The notes under the pieces were generated by a model that was given only the letters and a program-made list of their open reading frames with translations, searched no databases and was not told the DNA's origin. The position numbers and the translations under genes are program-made. This document shows, piece after piece, positions 7,600 to 19,559 of a DNA stretch of 64,000 nt. The DNA comes from Neobacillus niacini (GTDB lineage: Bacteria > Bacillota > Bacilli > Bacillales > Cytobacillaceae): the NCBI RefSeq assembly GCF_023715415.1, contig NZ_JAMBOB010000008.1, forward strand, positions 1 through 64,000, written 5' to 3'. Each line of letters begins with the position of its first letter. Position 1 is the first letter of the stretch.

Positions 7600-8894
7600 T
7601 TGATCGTTATACAAGACCTGAAATGGGTGCGATTTGGACAGAGGAAAACCGCTTTAAAGCTTGGCTGGAGGTTGAAATCCTTGCATGTGAAGCATGGGCA
7701 GAATTAGGTGAAATTCCGAAAGAAGACGTAAAGAAGCTTCGTGAAAATGCATCCTTTGATATTGAACGGATTAAAGAAATCGAAGAAGAAACAAGACATG
7801 ATGTGGTTGCCTTTACTCGTGCAGTGTCCGAGACATTAGGGGAAGAGCGAAAGTGGGTGCATTACGGTTTAACTTCAACGGATGTAGTGGATACCGCAAG
7901 TTCTTACTTATTAAAGCAAGCCAATGCAATTATTCGGAAGGACCTTGAAAACTTTATTGAAATCCTAAAGAACAAAGCAATTGAACATAAATTTACCGTC
8001 ATGATGGGACGTACGCACGGAGTACATGCGGAACCGACTACTTTTGGCTTAAAGCTCGCACTGTGGTACGAAGAAATGAAACGTAACTTGGAACGGTTTA
8101 ACCAGGCAGCTGCGGGTGTTGAGTTTGGGAAGATTTCTGGAGCAGTGGGAACTTACGCTAATATCAACCCGTTTGTTGAACAATATGTGTGTGAAAGACT
8201 GGGTACCCAGCCTGCACCAATCTCAACCCAAACCTTACAGCGCGACCGTCACGCACACTATATGTCAACCATCGCTTTAATTGCAACGTCGATTGAAAAA
8301 TTTGCCGTTGAAGTTCGTGGATTGCAAAAAAGTGAAACCCGTGAAGTGGAAGAGTTTTTTGCAAAAGGACAAAAAGGTTCTTCTGCGATGCCGCATAAAC
8401 GCAATCCAATTGGATCTGAAAATATGACTGGTTTAGCACGTGTGATTCGCGGCTATATGATGACAGCCTATGAAAATGTTCCACTATGGCATGAGCGCGA
8501 TATTTCACACTCTTCTGCAGAGCGAATCATTTTACCAGATGCAACCATTGCCTTGAACTATATGTTAAATCGTTTTGGAAACATCATTAAAAATCTTACT
8601 GTCTATCCTGAAAATATGCTTCGCAACATGGACCGGACACTTGGCTTAATTTACTCACAACGAGTCCTCCTGGCGTTGATTGACAAAGGTTTATCCCGAG
8701 AAGAGGCATATGATACGGTTCAGCCAAAAACAGCGGAATCATGGGAAAATCAAGTGCCATTCCGCACCTTGGTTGAAGGTGAACCGAAGATTACCAGCCT
8801 GCTTTCAGCAGAAGAAATCGCAGACTGCTTCGACTACAACTACCATCTGCAGCATGTCGATACAATCTTTGATCGATTAGGCTTGAACGGGTAA
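7596..8894 (+). CDS. purB: Adenylosuccinate lyase PurB
   Basis: The 432-residue enzyme of the fumarase/aspartase superfamily catalyses two steps: SAICAR to AICAR plus fumarate, and adenylosuccinate to AMP plus fumarate. Its signature loop [11 protein letters not shown] is intact, as are TSTDVVD and the [14 protein letters not shown] block with the catalytic His. It starts at the ATG of the ATGA overlap with purK; an open frame reaches upstream into purK but has no family homology. The 3' side carries an unusual repeat array before purC. Confidence 0.97.
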   Translation: MIDRYTRPEMGAIWTEENRFKAWLEVEILACEAWAELGEIPKEDVKKLRENASFDIERIKEIEEETRHDVVAFTRAVSETLGEERKWVHYGLTSTDVVDTASSYLLKQANAIIRKDLENFIEILKNKAIEHKFTVMMGRTHGVHAEPTTFGLKLALWYEEMKRNLERFNQAAAGVEFGKISGAVGTYANINPFVEQYVCERLGTQPAPISTQTLQRDRHAHYMSTIALIATSIEKFAVEVRGLQKSETREVEEFFAKGQKGSSAMPHKRNPIGSENMTGLARVIRGYMMTAYENVPLWHERDISHSSAERIILPDATIALNYMLNRFGNIIKNLTVYPENMLRNMDRTLGLIYSQRVLLALIDKGLSREEAYDTVQPKTAESWENQVPFRTLVEGEPKITSLLSAEEIADCFDYNYHLQHVDTIFDRLGLNG

Positions 8895-8898
8895 GGCT

Positions 8899-9104
8899 AT
8901 TGGTGCCCGTAACGGTTGAAAAAGTAAGAAAGTGGTAACCAAAGAAGGCTTTTGGTGCCCGTAACGGTTGAAAAAGTAAGAAAGTGGTAACCAAAGAAGG
9001 CTTTTGGTGCCCGTAACGGTTGAAAAAGTGAGAAAGTGGTAACCAAAGAGGGCTCTTGGTGTAACGGTTGAAAAAACAAGAAGTTGGTAACCAAAGAGCC
9101 CTAT
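8899..9104 (+). repeat. Four 52-bp tandem repeats between purB and purC
   Basis: The 307-bp gap between purB and purC is filled mainly by four head-to-tail copies of a 52-bp unit, with TTGGTG at about 8900, 8952, 9004 and 9056. Each unit runs from GCCCGTAACGGTTG to GGTAACCAAAGA; the last copy lacks GCCC. Unit ends are complementary, so ACCAAAGA of one copy can pair with TTTTGGT or CTCTTGGT of the next. The last unit is closed by GGGCTCTTGGT (9050-9060) and ACCAAAGAGCCC (9090-9101). The period is not a multiple of three and the region is not coding. Confidence 0.9.
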
Positions 9105-9130
9105 TAATTACCGAAGACCTTGAAAATTAA

Positions 9131-9159
9131 AATACTGGTCACGAATAGTAGCCAGTATT
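9131..9159 (+). other. Hairpin upstream of purC
   Basis: AATACTGG (9131-9138) and CCAGTATT (9152-9159) form a perfect 8-bp stem with a 13-nt loop, about 40 bp before purC and without a T-run. It could protect a processed 5' end or simply separate the repeat array from the purC ribosome site. Confidence 0.5.
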
Positions 9160-9201
9160 ATCCAGAAGATTCCCAATATTGCGAAATAGGAGTGATTCTT
9201 A

Positions 9202-9915
9202 ATGAGAGAACTTCTCTATGAAGGAAAAGCGAAGCGGATTTTTAGAACCGACGATGAACAGACTGTTTTAATTGAATATAAGGATTCGGCAACAGCTTTC
9301 AATGGGCAAAAGAAGGCAGATATTACGGGTAAAGGGCGTTTGAATAACGAAATTACTAGTTTGCTATTTTTAAAGCTCAATGAAAACGGAATTCCTTCCC
9401 ATTTTGTAAAGCGTATTTCTGAAACGGAACAGCTAGTGAAGAGGGTAAATATTATTCCGCTCGAGGTTGTAGTTCGTAATGTTGCTGCTGGTAGTTTTTC
9501 AAAGCGATTAGGAATCGAAGAGGGTAAAGCATTAACAAAGCCGCTCGTAGAGTTTTATTTAAAAAATGATGACCTTGGTGACCCAATTCTAACCACTGAC
9601 CATATCTACGAATTGAACATTGCAACAAAAGAGGAACTAACAATCCTAAAAGAAAAGGCGCTAAAAATTAATACAGTTTTATCAAGCTTTTTTGCAGAGT
9701 TAGGCATTAACCTCATCGACTTCAAGCTAGAGTTTGGTAAAGACCACGAAGGCCAGATTCTATTAGCAGATGAAATTTCACCAGACACTTGCAGATTATG
9801 GGACAAAAAGACAAATGAAAAGCTCGATAAGGATGTATTCCGTCGTGACCTTGGCAGTTTAACAGAAGCATATGAAACTATTTTGGCTAGATTAGGGGGA
9901 AAACAGCATGTTTAA
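9202..9915 (+). CDS. purC: SAICAR synthase PurC
   Basis: The 237-residue enzyme joins CAIR and aspartate with ATP to form SAICAR. It begins with the typical [10 protein letters not shown] motif and contains [11 protein letters not shown] and DFKLEFG...[16 protein letters not shown], the ATP and Mg2+ site. TAGGAG lies 8-9 bp before the ATG. The end overlaps purS by 8 bp. The large structured gap before it is the only long break inside the pur operon. Confidence 0.97.
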   Translation: MRELLYEGKAKRIFRTDDEQTVLIEYKDSATAFNGQKKADITGKGRLNNEITSLLFLKLNENGIPSHFVKRISETEQLVKRVNIIPLEVVVRNVAAGSFSKRLGIEEGKALTKPLVEFYLKNDDLGDPILTTDHIYELNIATKEELTILKEKALKINTVLSSFFAELGINLIDFKLEFGKDHEGQILLADEISPDTCRLWDKKTNEKLDKDVFRRDLGSLTEAYETILARLGGKQHV

Positions 9916-10162
9916 GGTAAAGGTGTATGTCACGTTAAGAGAAAGTGTACTAGATCCACAAGGTAAGGCTGTCACTCATTCACTCCATTCATTAAATTTT
10001 CCAGAAGTATCCGATGTTCGAATCGGTAAATATATGGAACTAACAGTAGAAAAATCAGAGCGCAATCTTGATGAAGTGATTAACGAAATTTGCAGCAAGC
10101 TTCTCGCAAATCCTGTTATTGAAGACTACCGTTATGAAGTAGAGGAGTGTGTTCCTCAGTGA
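9908..10162 (+). CDS. purS: Phosphoribosylformylglycinamidine synthase subunit PurS
   Basis: This 84-residue ferredoxin-like protein begins with [18 protein letters not shown], the family signature. PurS dimers bridge PurL and PurQ and help channel ammonia for FGAM synthesis in Gram-positive bacteria. It overlaps purC by 8 bp, and its TGA stop overlaps the GTG start of purQ. Confidence 0.96.
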   Translation: MFKVKVYVTLRESVLDPQGKAVTHSLHSLNFPEVSDVRIGKYMELTVEKSERNLDEVINEICSKLLANPVIEDYRYEVEECVPQ

Positions 10163-10842
10163 AGTTTGCAGTCATCGTTTTTCCAGGGTCTAACTGTGAC
10201 ATCGATATGTACCATGCGATAAAGGATGAACTTGGTGAGCAGGTTGAATATGTATGGCATGATACGGAGAGCTTAGATGAGTTTGATGGAATCTTACTTC
10301 CTGGCGGATTTTCATACGGTGATTATCTACGTACAGGAGCCATTGCTCGCTTTAGTAAGGTAATGAAAGCAGTTGTAAAAGCGGCAGAAGCAGGGAAACC
10401 CATTCTTGGTGTCTGCAACGGATTTCAGATTTTATTAGAAGTAGGTTTACTGCCTGGGGCAATGAGACGAAATGAAAGTCTATCGTTTATCTGTAAACCG
10501 GTGGATTTAAAGGTAGTTAACAATCAGTCGATGTTCTCTACTGCATACAAACAAGGCGAAATCATTTCGATTCCTGTCGCGCATGGCGAAGGAAACTACT
10601 ATTGTGATGAAGAAACACTATCTCAGCTAAAAGCGAATAACCAAATCGTTTTTACGTATCAAGATAACCCGAACGGAAGTTTAGAGGATATTGCAGGAAT
10701 CATCAATGAAAAAGGTAATGTTCTAGGGATGATGCCTCACCCTGAAAGAGCTGTTGATACGTTATTAGGCGGAGCAGATGGCTTGAAATTATTTCAATCG
10801 ATTGTAAGAAGCTGGAGGGAAGCAAATGTTGTTAAAGCATGA
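10159..10842 (+). CDS. purQ: Phosphoribosylformylglycinamidine synthase subunit PurQ
   Basis: The 227-residue class I glutamine amidotransferase supplies ammonia to PurL. It opens with [13 protein letters not shown], has the nucleophile Cys in GVCNGFQIL and the His-Glu pair in MPHPERA. The start is the GTG at 10159, forming a GTGA overlap with purS and preceded by GAGGAG; a slightly upstream in-frame start is poorer. It overlaps purL by 17 bp, so the three FGAM synthase subunits are produced together. Confidence 0.96.
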   Translation: MKFAVIVFPGSNCDIDMYHAIKDELGEQVEYVWHDTESLDEFDGILLPGGFSYGDYLRTGAIARFSKVMKAVVKAAEAGKPILGVCNGFQILLEVGLLPGAMRRNESLSFICKPVDLKVVNNQSMFSTAYKQGEIISIPVAHGEGNYYCDEETLSQLKANNQIVFTYQDNPNGSLEDIAGIINEKGNVLGMMPHPERAVDTLLGGADGLKLFQSIVRSWREANVVKA

Positions 10843-13054
10843 ACCAAGACCAGATCAAGTAAAGACAGAAAAACTTTATCAGCAAATGGGCTTATCCGAT
10901 GAAGAATTTACGCTTGTTGAAAATATTCTAGGCAGGACGCCGAATTACACCGAAACAGGTCTTTTCTCGGTTATGTGGTCGGAGCATTGCAGCTATAAAA
11001 ATTCAAAGCCAGTCCTAAGAAAATTCCCTGTCACAGGTGAAAGAGTTCTTCAAGGACCGGGTGAAGGTGCAGGAATCGTCGATATCGGTGACAATCAAGC
11101 GGTTGTTTTTAAGATTGAAAGCCATAACCATCCATCGGCAATTGAGCCTTATCAAGGTGCAGCAACAGGAGTCGGCGGAATTATCCGTGATATTTTTTCC
11201 ATGGGTGCCCGTCCGATTGCTCTATTAAACTCACTTCGCTTCGGTGAACTAGATGAATCTGCAAGGGTACGTTATTTGTTTAAGGAAGTTGTTGCCGGGA
11301 TTGCAGGCTACGGAAACTGCATCGGTATCCCCACGGTTGGCGGTGAGGTACAATTTGAAGCTTGTTATGAAGGAAATCCTTTAGTAAATGCCATGTGTGT
11401 CGGTTTAATTGACCACAAAGACATTAAAAAAGGTCTTGCACAAGGTGTTGGCAATACAGTGATGTATGTTGGCGCAAAAACAGGCCGCGACGGGATTCAT
11501 GGTGCGACTTTCGCTTCAGAAGAATTAACAGAGCAATCTGATGAAAAACGTCCAGCTGTTCAAGTTGGTGACCCGTTCATGGAAAAGCTTTTACTAGAAG
11601 CTTGTCTGGAATTGATCCACTCGGATGCACTTGTTGGTATTCAGGATATGGGTGCAGCAGGGTTAACAAGTTCATCTGCGGAAATGGCGAGTAAGGCTGG
11701 AATGGGAATCGAAATGAACCTTGATCTTGTGCCTCAGCGTGAAACAGGTATGACCGCTTATGAAATGATGCTTTCAGAATCTCAGGAGCGGATGCTGATT
11801 GTCATTAAAAAAGGAAGAGAGCAAGAAATCAACGAGCTTTTCTCAAAATATGATTTAGAAGCAGTAGCCATTGGTACAGTAACAGACGATAAAAAGCTAA
11901 GACTGATCCATAACGGAGAAGTAGTTGCAGATGTTCCAGTCGATGCATTAGCAGAAGACGCTCCTGTTTATCATAAACCATCGAAGGTTCCTGCCTATTT
12001 TGAGGAATTCCAAGCTATGGAAAACGATATCCCTCAGGTTGCGGATCTAAAAGAGACACTTATAAAGCTATTAAGCCAGCCAACGATTGCAAGCAAGGAA
12101 TCGGTTTATCAGCAGTACGACTATATGGTGCGCACCAATACAGTTGTGTCTCCAGGTTCAGATGCAGCGGTAGTAAGGATTCGCGGTACACGTAAGGCAT
12201 TAGCGATGACAACGGATTGTAACTCACGCTATGTCTATTTAGATCCTGAAGTAGGCGGGAGGATTGCCGTAGCAGAAGCAGCCCGAAATATTGTCTGCTC
12301 AGGTGCAGAACCGTTAGCGATTACCGATAACCTTAATTTCGGAAATCCAGAGAAACCGGAAGTATTCTGGCAGATTGAAAAGGCGGCAGACGGAATCAGT
12401 GAAGCCTGTCGGGTTCTTGAAACTCCAGTTATTGGCGGTAACGTCTCTTTATATAACGAAACAAGCGGAACAGCAATTTACCCAACACCGGTCATCGGAA
12501 TGGTTGGATTAGTAACAGACCTTGACCATATTACAACACAGAACTTTAAAAATAACGGCGACCTTATTTACCTAGTTGGAGAAACAAAGGATGAGTTTGG
12601 CGGAAGTGAACTTCAAAAGCTGGTTTATGGAAAGGTTTTTGGAAAAGCACCGGAATTAAATATTGAAATTGAAAAAGCAAGTCAGAACCAAGTTTTAGCT
12701 GCTATTCGTGCAGGTGTTGTTCAATCAGCACATGACCTGTCAGAAGGTGGTTTAGCAGTGGCTGTATCAGAGAGCTTATTTACGAATGAACAGCTTGGTG
12801 CGGAAATCAACATCACAGGAAATCTCACTTCGGCCCTATTTAGTGAAACACAATCTCGTTTCCTTCTAACCGTGAAAAAAGAACACCAAGCAGAGTTTGA
12901 AAGTTTAGTAAGTGCTAACCTGATTGGTGAAGTAAATGATACTGCAACACTAAAAGTCAAAGGTGATAATAATACCGTTCTAGAAGCTTCTGTAAACCAA
13001 TTGAAGGATGCTTGGAAAGGAGCTATCCCATGCTTGCTGAAATCAAGGGATTAA
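10826..13054 (+). CDS. purL: Phosphoribosylformylglycinamidine synthase subunit PurL
   Basis: The 742-residue protein is the small-type PurL that needs separate PurS and PurQ subunits. It converts FGAR to FGAM with ATP and ammonia. Visible motifs are [52 protein letters not shown]-like [12 protein letters not shown], and the C-terminal repeat half with GGNVSLYNE and [19 protein letters not shown] precedes the ATG at 10826. The 3' end overlaps the purF start by 25 bp. Confidence 0.97.
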   Translation: MLLKHEPRPDQVKTEKLYQQMGLSDEEFTLVENILGRTPNYTETGLFSVMWSEHCSYKNSKPVLRKFPVTGERVLQGPGEGAGIVDIGDNQAVVFKIESHNHPSAIEPYQGAATGVGGIIRDIFSMGARPIALLNSLRFGELDESARVRYLFKEVVAGIAGYGNCIGIPTVGGEVQFEACYEGNPLVNAMCVGLIDHKDIKKGLAQGVGNTVMYVGAKTGRDGIHGATFASEELTEQSDEKRPAVQVGDPFMEKLLLEACLELIHSDALVGIQDMGAAGLTSSSAEMASKAGMGIEMNLDLVPQRETGMTAYEMMLSESQERMLIVIKKGREQEINELFSKYDLEAVAIGTVTDDKKLRLIHNGEVVADVPVDALAEDAPVYHKPSKVPAYFEEFQAMENDIPQVADLKETLIKLLSQPTIASKESVYQQYDYMVRTNTVVSPGSDAAVVRIRGTRKALAMTTDCNSRYVYLDPEVGGRIAVAEAARNIVCSGAEPLAITDNLNFGNPEKPEVFWQIEKAADGISEACRVLETPVIGGNVSLYNETSGTAIYPTPVIGMVGLVTDLDHITTQNFKNNGDLIYLVGETKDEFGGSELQKLVYGKVFGKAPELNIEIEKASQNQVLAAIRAGVVQSAHDLSEGGLAVAVSESLFTNEQLGAEINITGNLTSALFSETQSRFLLTVKKEHQAEFESLVSANLIGEVNDTATLKVKGDNNTVLEASVNQLKDAWKGAIPCLLKSRD

Positions 13055-14436
13055 ATGAAGAGTGCGGCGTGTTTGGTGTCTTTGGACATCCAGATTCTGC
13101 ACAGCTTACCTATTACGGACTTCATAGCCTGCAGCACCGTGGTCAAGAGGGTACAGGTATTGTCGTATCCGACGGAGAAAAGCTTAGAGTTGTGAAGGGT
13201 GAAGGATTAGTTTCAGAGATTTTTACAGCGGACGTGATGGAAAAGTTAAAGGGAACCTCTGCCGTTGGGCATGTTCGTTATGCGACAGCAGGAGGCGGCG
13301 GGTATGAAAATGTCCAGCCCTTGCTGTTCCATTCTCAAACCGGAAGTCTTGCCCTTGCTCATAATGGGAACCTAGTGAATGCCAATTACTTAAAGCATCA
13401 GCTGGAAACACAGGGGAGTATTTTTCAAACAAGCTCTGATACGGAAGTCTTAGCCCATTTAATAAGAAGAAGTGGTTTTTCTCAAATTAAGGATCAGGTA
13501 AAAAATGCGCTTTCGATGTTAAAAGGAGCATACGCCTATTTAATTCTAACGGAGAATGAACTAATGGTTGCTCTAGATCCTCATGGGTTAAGACCTTTAT
13601 CGCTGGCCTGTTTGGGAGATGCTTATGTGGTCGCTTCCGAAACCTGTGCGTTTGATGTCATTGGGGCGGAATATATCCGTGATATTCGACCGGGAGAATT
13701 ATTGATTATTAACAAAGACGGAATTACTTCTGAACAGTTTGCATTCAATTCAACAAAGTCAATCTGTGCAATGGAATATGTTTATTTTTCAAGACCTGAT
13801 AGCAATATCCAAGGAATCAATGTTCATACAGCCCGTAAAAACATGGGGAAAAGATTAGCGGTTGAAGCACCAATTGAAGCTGATGTTGTAACGGGAGTTC
13901 CAGATTCGAGTATTTCAGCAGCCATTGGTTATGCGGAAGCAGCGGGTATTCCTTATGAGATGGGATTAATAAAAAACAAATATGTTGGCAGGACCTTTAT
14001 TCAGCCAACTCAATCGTTACGGGAGCAGGGAGTAAAGATGAAATTATCTGCTGTTCGTGGTGTTGTGGAAGGAAAACGTGTCGTTATGGTCGATGACTCA
14101 ATCGTTCGCGGGACAACGAGCAGACGAATTGTAAGCCTGCTAAAAGAGGCAGGAGCAACAGAGGTACATGTTGTGATCAGCTCTCCGCCGATTAAAAATC
14201 CTTGTTTCTATGGGATTGATACATCATCAAAGGAAGAATTAATAGCCTCAGATAAATCAGTCGAAGAGATTAGAGAGCTGATTGGTGCTGATTCTCTAAC
14301 GTTCCTAAGTACAGAGGGGATGGTTGGAGCAATCGTGAAAACAGAAGGAACAGAAGGTTTCTGCCTCGGCTGCTTTACAGGTAATTATCCAACAGAAATT
14401 TATCCAGACACACTCCAATATTATTATCAAAAATAG
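13030..14436 (+). CDS. purF: Amidophosphoribosyltransferase PurF
   Basis: The 468-residue enzyme commits PRPP to purine synthesis. A short propeptide ends before the N-terminal nucleophile Cys (NEE|CGVFG), as in the self-processed B. subtilis enzyme. The glutaminase domain has HNGNLVN, and the PRTase domain carries the PRPP motif [13 protein letters not shown]. Cysteines in [16 protein letters not shown] and GFCLGCF match the ligands of the oxygen-sensitive 4Fe-4S cluster of the Bacillus type. The start is ATG 13030 behind AAAGGAG; an in-frame TTG 18 bp upstream overlaps that site. Confidence 0.97.
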   Translation: MLAEIKGLNEECGVFGVFGHPDSAQLTYYGLHSLQHRGQEGTGIVVSDGEKLRVVKGEGLVSEIFTADVMEKLKGTSAVGHVRYATAGGGGYENVQPLLFHSQTGSLALAHNGNLVNANYLKHQLETQGSIFQTSSDTEVLAHLIRRSGFSQIKDQVKNALSMLKGAYAYLILTENELMVALDPHGLRPLSLACLGDAYVVASETCAFDVIGAEYIRDIRPGELLIINKDGITSEQFAFNSTKSICAMEYVYFSRPDSNIQGINVHTARKNMGKRLAVEAPIEADVVTGVPDSSISAAIGYAEAAGIPYEMGLIKNKYVGRTFIQPTQSLREQGVKMKLSAVRGVVEGKRVVMVDDSIVRGTTSRRIVSLLKEAGATEVHVVISSPPIKNPCFYGIDTSSKEELIASDKSVEEIRELIGADSLTFLSTEGMVGAIVKTEGTEGFCLGCFTGNYPTEIYPDTLQYYYQK

Positions 14437-14447
14437 GGGGGACCATC

Positions 14448-15473
14448 ATGGCGAACGCTTATAGAGAAGCAGGGGTAAACATCGAAGCAGGCTATGAAGC
14501 TGTTGAGAGAATGAAAAGGCATGTGCAAAAAACAGCCCGAGCTGGTGTGATAGGCGGGTTAGGTGGATTCGGCGGAATGTTTGACCTATCCTCGCTTAAC
14601 CTGAAAGAGCCTGTTCTTGTCTCAGGAACAGACGGAGTGGGCACTAAGCTTATGATCGCTTTTTGGATGGATAAGCATGATAGTATTGGTATTGATGCAG
14701 TAGCAATGTGTGTCAATGATATCGTCGTCCAAGGGGCAGAGCCTTTATTCTTTTTAGACTATATTGCTTGTGGGAAGGCTGAACCTGAAAAAATTGAGGC
14801 AATTGTAAAAGGAATTGCAGACGGCTGTGAGCAGGCTGGCTGTGCACTTATCGGTGGAGAAACCGCTGAAATGCCTGGATTATATAGTGAAAATGAATAT
14901 GACCTTGCTGGGTTTACGGTTGGGGCCTGTGAAAAATCCCAATTGATTACGGGGGAAAATATCAAGTCGGGCGATGTGCTGATTGGATTAGCTTCAAGTG
15001 GAATTCACAGCAATGGCTATTCACTTGTTCGCAAGGTTTTCAATAACTGGTCGTTAACGGAATATGTTGACGAACTCGGAAGCAGCTTGGGAGAAGAGCT
15101 ACTAAAACCTACAAAAATTTATGTAAAACCAGTTCTGTCTGCTTTAAAGAAATTTGAAGTAAAAGGAATGGCGCATATTACAGGCGGCGGTTTTATTGAG
15201 AATATCCCTCGGATGCTCCCGACGGGTCTTGGAGCAACGATTTATGAAAAAAGCTGGGAGATTCCTCCGATTTTTAATCTAATCACAACGGTTGGACAAA
15301 TCAATCAGCAGGAGATGTATAACATCTTTAACATGGGTATCGGCATGGTGATGGCCGTTGATAAGAATATCGCAGCAGATGTAATTGATTATTTAAAGCA
15401 ATCCGGCGAAACTGCTTATGAGATTGGTGTGGTGACAGACCAAGAAGGAATTATCCTAGGTGGTCGCCGATGA
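14448..15473 (+). CDS. purM: Phosphoribosylformylglycinamidine cyclo-ligase PurM
   Basis: The 341-residue AIR synthase closes the imidazole ring using ATP. The conserved N-terminal [16 protein letters not shown] block, the [11 protein letters not shown] nucleotide loop, [20 protein letters not shown] and [16 protein letters not shown] are all intact. It follows purF by 11 bp with a GGGGGGAC ribosome site and overlaps purN by 4 bp (ATGA). Confidence 0.97.
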   Translation: MANAYREAGVNIEAGYEAVERMKRHVQKTARAGVIGGLGGFGGMFDLSSLNLKEPVLVSGTDGVGTKLMIAFWMDKHDSIGIDAVAMCVNDIVVQGAEPLFFLDYIACGKAEPEKIEAIVKGIADGCEQAGCALIGGETAEMPGLYSENEYDLAGFTVGACEKSQLITGENIKSGDVLIGLASSGIHSNGYSLVRKVFNNWSLTEYVDELGSSLGEELLKPTKIYVKPVLSALKKFEVKGMAHITGGGFIENIPRMLPTGLGATIYEKSWEIPPIFNLITTVGQINQQEMYNIFNMGIGMVMAVDKNIAADVIDYLKQSGETAYEIGVVTDQEGIILGGRR

Positions 15474-16072
15474 AAAAAATTGCTATTTTTGCATCGGGAA
15501 ATGGCAGCAATTTTCAAGCGATAATTGATGTAGTGAAAACGGGAGAACTTGAAGCAGACATAGCATTGCTCGTATGTGACAAGCCTGAAGCCTTTGCAAT
15601 CAAGCGGGCAAATGCTGCGCATATTCCTGCTTTTAGTTTTAATCCAAAAGACTATAGCAAAAAAGAAGCTTATGAAGAGGTTATTTTGGAGAAATTAACA
15701 AGTTTTGGTGTAGAATTTATTGTACTTGCAGGTTATATGAGGCTAGTAGGTCCAACCTTGCTCGGAAAATTCTCTGGACGAATTGTTAATATCCACCCTT
15801 CGCTTCTTCCTGATTTTCCTGGTAAAGATGCGATTGGTCAGGCGCTGGCGGCAAAGGCGAAATGGAGTGGTGTTACCATTCACTTTGTTGATGAAGGAAT
15901 GGACACAGGACCTGTTATTGTCCAAGAACGAGTCCAACTGAGCGAAAAAGAAACAAGAGAGAGCCTGCAGCAGAAAATACAAAAGATCGAGCATAAACTT
16001 TATCCATCCATCCTGCAAATGCTGTTAACGAGAGGGGAAGTAAAAAGTGACAAAAAAGCGCGCACTTATTAG
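15470..16072 (+). CDS. purN: Phosphoribosylglycinamide formyltransferase PurN
   Basis: The 200-residue enzyme uses 10-formyl-THF to formylate GAR. The start [17 protein letters not shown] is typical. The catalytic Asn and His are in [13 protein letters not shown] and the catalytic Asp in EGMDTGPVI. No purT is visible, so this is the only GAR transformylase in the window. Its 3' end overlaps purH by 26 bp. Confidence 0.96.
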   Translation: MKKIAIFASGNGSNFQAIIDVVKTGELEADIALLVCDKPEAFAIKRANAAHIPAFSFNPKDYSKKEAYEEVILEKLTSFGVEFIVLAGYMRLVGPTLLGKFSGRIVNIHPSLLPDFPGKDAIGQALAAKAKWSGVTIHFVDEGMDTGPVIVQERVQLSEKETRESLQQKIQKIEHKLYPSILQMLLTRGEVKSDKKARTY

Positions 16073-17585
16073 TGTTTCTGATAAAAATGGTATTTCTGAT
16101 TTTGCTAAAGAATTAGTCAGCTTAGGTTTTGAAATTATTTCAACAGGCGGAACAAAAAAGGCACTTCAAGAACAAGGTATTCCTGTCCTTGGTGTCAGCG
16201 ACGTAACGGGCTTTCCAGAAATATTAGAAGGACGTGTCAAAACGTTAAATCCTTTTATTCACGGCGGCTTACTTGCAAAGCATGATGATGTGCAACACCA
16301 AAAGCAGCTTACAGAACATAGCATTGATCCCATTCAAATTGTTTGTGTGAATCTATATCCTTTTCAACAAACGATTGCAAAGCCAGATGTAACCACTGAG
16401 GATGCAATTGAAAATATTGATATCGGCGGTCCGACGATGTTACGTGCATCCGCTAAAAATCATCAATATGTTACAGTGGTCGTTGATCCAGCTGACTATG
16501 GAAAAGTAGTAGAGGAATTAAAAGCTGAGGGTAGTACAACACTTGAAACACGCAGAAAACTAGCAGCAAAGGTATTCCGCCACACAGCAGCATATGATGC
16601 CCTCATTGCTGAATACATGACAGATCTTGCACAGGAAGAAACACCTGAAACATTAACCGTTACATATGAGCTAAAACAGTCACTTCGTTACGGGGAAAAT
16701 CCACATCAAAAAGCTGCTTTTTATAAAAAACCACTTGGCAGCACGTTCTCGATTGCGAATGCAGAACAGCTTCATGGAAAAGAGCTTTCTTATAATAATA
16801 TTAACGATGCAGACGCAGCTTTGCAGATTGTTAAAGAATTCACCGAACCTGCAGCAGTTGCTGTAAAACATATGAATCCATGTGGTATTGGTACGGGTAC
16901 CAATAGTTTTACTGCTTTTGAAAAGGCGTTTGCGGCAGATCCTGTTTCTATTTTTGGCGGAATCATTGCCTTTAACAGCGAAGTGGATGCAGAAACAGCT
17001 GGTAAACTTTATGGGATTTTCTTAGAAATAATTATTGCTCCTTCCTTCACGGAGGAAGCATTCTCCATCTTAAAAGCGAAAAAGAACCTGCGTTTATTAA
17101 CCATTCCATTTTCTGGAGTTAAAAAATCAGAGATGAAGCTGACTACCATTGAAGGCGGACTGCTTGCACAAGAGCAGGATACATTTACGTTAGAAAATGC
17201 TTCGATTAAGGTAGCTACGAAAAGACAGCCAACTGAGCAGGAATGGGAAGCATTAAAGCTGGGCTGGAAAGTAGTCAAGCATGTGAAATCGAATGCCATT
17301 GTCGTAACAAAGGAAGATATGACGATTGGAATTGGCGCAGGACAAATGAACAGAGTTGGCGCTGCTGAAATTGCTTTAAAACAAGCAGGTGAAAAAGCAG
17401 CAGGAGCGGCACTCGCCTCTGATGCCTTCTTCCCAATGGATGATACAGTAGAAGCCGCAGCTAAAGCAGGAATTACTGCTATCATTCAACCAGGCGGTTC
17501 CATTCGTGATGAGGATTCCATCAAAAAAGCGGATGAATATGGAATTGCTATGGTGTTTACCGGAGTTAGACATTTTAAACACTAA
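16047..17585 (+). CDS. purH: Bifunctional AICAR formyltransferase / IMP cyclohydrolase PurH
   Basis: The 512-residue protein performs the last two steps to IMP. The N-terminal MGS-like cyclohydrolase domain opens with [14 protein letters not shown] and contains [12 protein letters not shown]; the C-terminal transformylase domain has [15 protein letters not shown] and the catalytic Lys-His in [11 protein letters not shown]. The start codon is GTG at 16047, preceded by AGGGGAAG and lying inside the 3' end of purN. Confidence 0.97.
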   Translation: MTKKRALISVSDKNGISDFAKELVSLGFEIISTGGTKKALQEQGIPVLGVSDVTGFPEILEGRVKTLNPFIHGGLLAKHDDVQHQKQLTEHSIDPIQIVCVNLYPFQQTIAKPDVTTEDAIENIDIGGPTMLRASAKNHQYVTVVVDPADYGKVVEELKAEGSTTLETRRKLAAKVFRHTAAYDALIAEYMTDLAQEETPETLTVTYELKQSLRYGENPHQKAAFYKKPLGSTFSIANAEQLHGKELSYNNINDADAALQIVKEFTEPAAVAVKHMNPCGIGTGTNSFTAFEKAFAADPVSIFGGIIAFNSEVDAETAGKLYGIFLEIIIAPSFTEEAFSILKAKKNLRLLTIPFSGVKKSEMKLTTIEGGLLAQEQDTFTLENASIKVATKRQPTEQEWEALKLGWKVVKHVKSNAIVVTKEDMTIGIGAGQMNRVGAAEIALKQAGEKAAGAALASDAFFPMDDTVEAAAKAGITAIIQPGGSIRDEDSIKKADEYGIAMVFTGVRHFKH

Positions 17586-18963
<1,378 letters not shown>

Positions 18964-18984
18964 ATAATAGTACCTTCCTTTGGA

Positions 18985-19026
18985 AGGGCTGACCATATCC
19001 GGTCAGCCCTATTTTGTTTTTTTTTA
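18985..19026 (+). terminator. Rho-independent terminator of the pur operon
   Basis: AGGGCTGACC and GGTCAGCCCT form a perfect 10-bp stem around ATATCC, followed by ATTTTG and a long T-run. It lies just outside the small minus-strand gene, so pur transcripts read antisense through that gene before ending. Confidence 0.93.
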
Positions 19027-19103
19027 TGCTATTCGTTACCGCAAACTTCAAAAATTCAAGGGGAAGGGTACGAATAGCTTTCAGGCAAACTTTATTTGTA
19101 AAT

Positions 19104-19394
19104 TTAGGATGGATTGTATGGCAAGACTTCATCTACATCCATGTTTTCTGAGCCGTCACCTAGGGAAAGGGGTGTCTGCTTATCCATTTCCTGATACCTT
19201 TCGAATAAGGCAGTTACCGGGCAAAAACGAACGATTCCCTCCGCAACCTTCATTGCCCCGCAGATGGCAATAAATAAATAGGAATCTCTCCATGGAAATT
19301 TCACCATTTTAGCTGTACTCCAAGAAAGAACGGTAAGCCCAATCGTAATCCTTACTAATGCGTTCAAAATGCCAATATTTTTAGAAATGTTCAA
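19104..19394 (-). CDS. DUF2892 (YgaP-like transmembrane) protein
   Basis: The 96-residue protein has two membrane helices (about residues 10-30 and 38-58) and the family features NIGILNALVRITIG and a late Cys-Pro (FCPVTALF). DUF2892 is the membrane anchor of YgaP-type proteins, but here no rhodanese domain is attached. The start is a TTG at 19394, 8 bp after GGAG; a GTG three codons upstream overlaps the ribosome site. The C-terminal tail is acidic. Function unknown. Confidence 0.8.
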   Translation of the reverse strand: MNISKNIGILNALVRITIGLTVLSWSTAKMVKFPWRDSYLFIAICGAMKVAEGIVRFCPVTALFERYQEMDKQTPLSLGDGSENMDVDEVLPYNPS

Positions 19395-19559
19395 TATGTT
19401 CACTCCTTCACAAAAATTTTACAGTCAATATCCAATTCTTTAATGCGTTAAACAGTAAAATATGTTAGTATAAAAATAATACATTTTGTAAGGGCTTTCT
19501 TTATTGATAAATCAATATTTATAATAGATAGATAGCTTCAAAGAAAGGAAGGGTATCGT

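Noticed and set aside
8897-9094. Minus-strand open frames through the 52-bp array
   Set aside because: They only reflect the repeat; the period shifts frame in each copy and there is no ribosome site.
17009-17485. Long antisense frames within pur, pcrA and ligA genes (for example also 25537-25965 and 27479-28090)
   Set aside because: Low-complexity Ser/Ala-rich shadow translations of conserved genes, with no independent signals.
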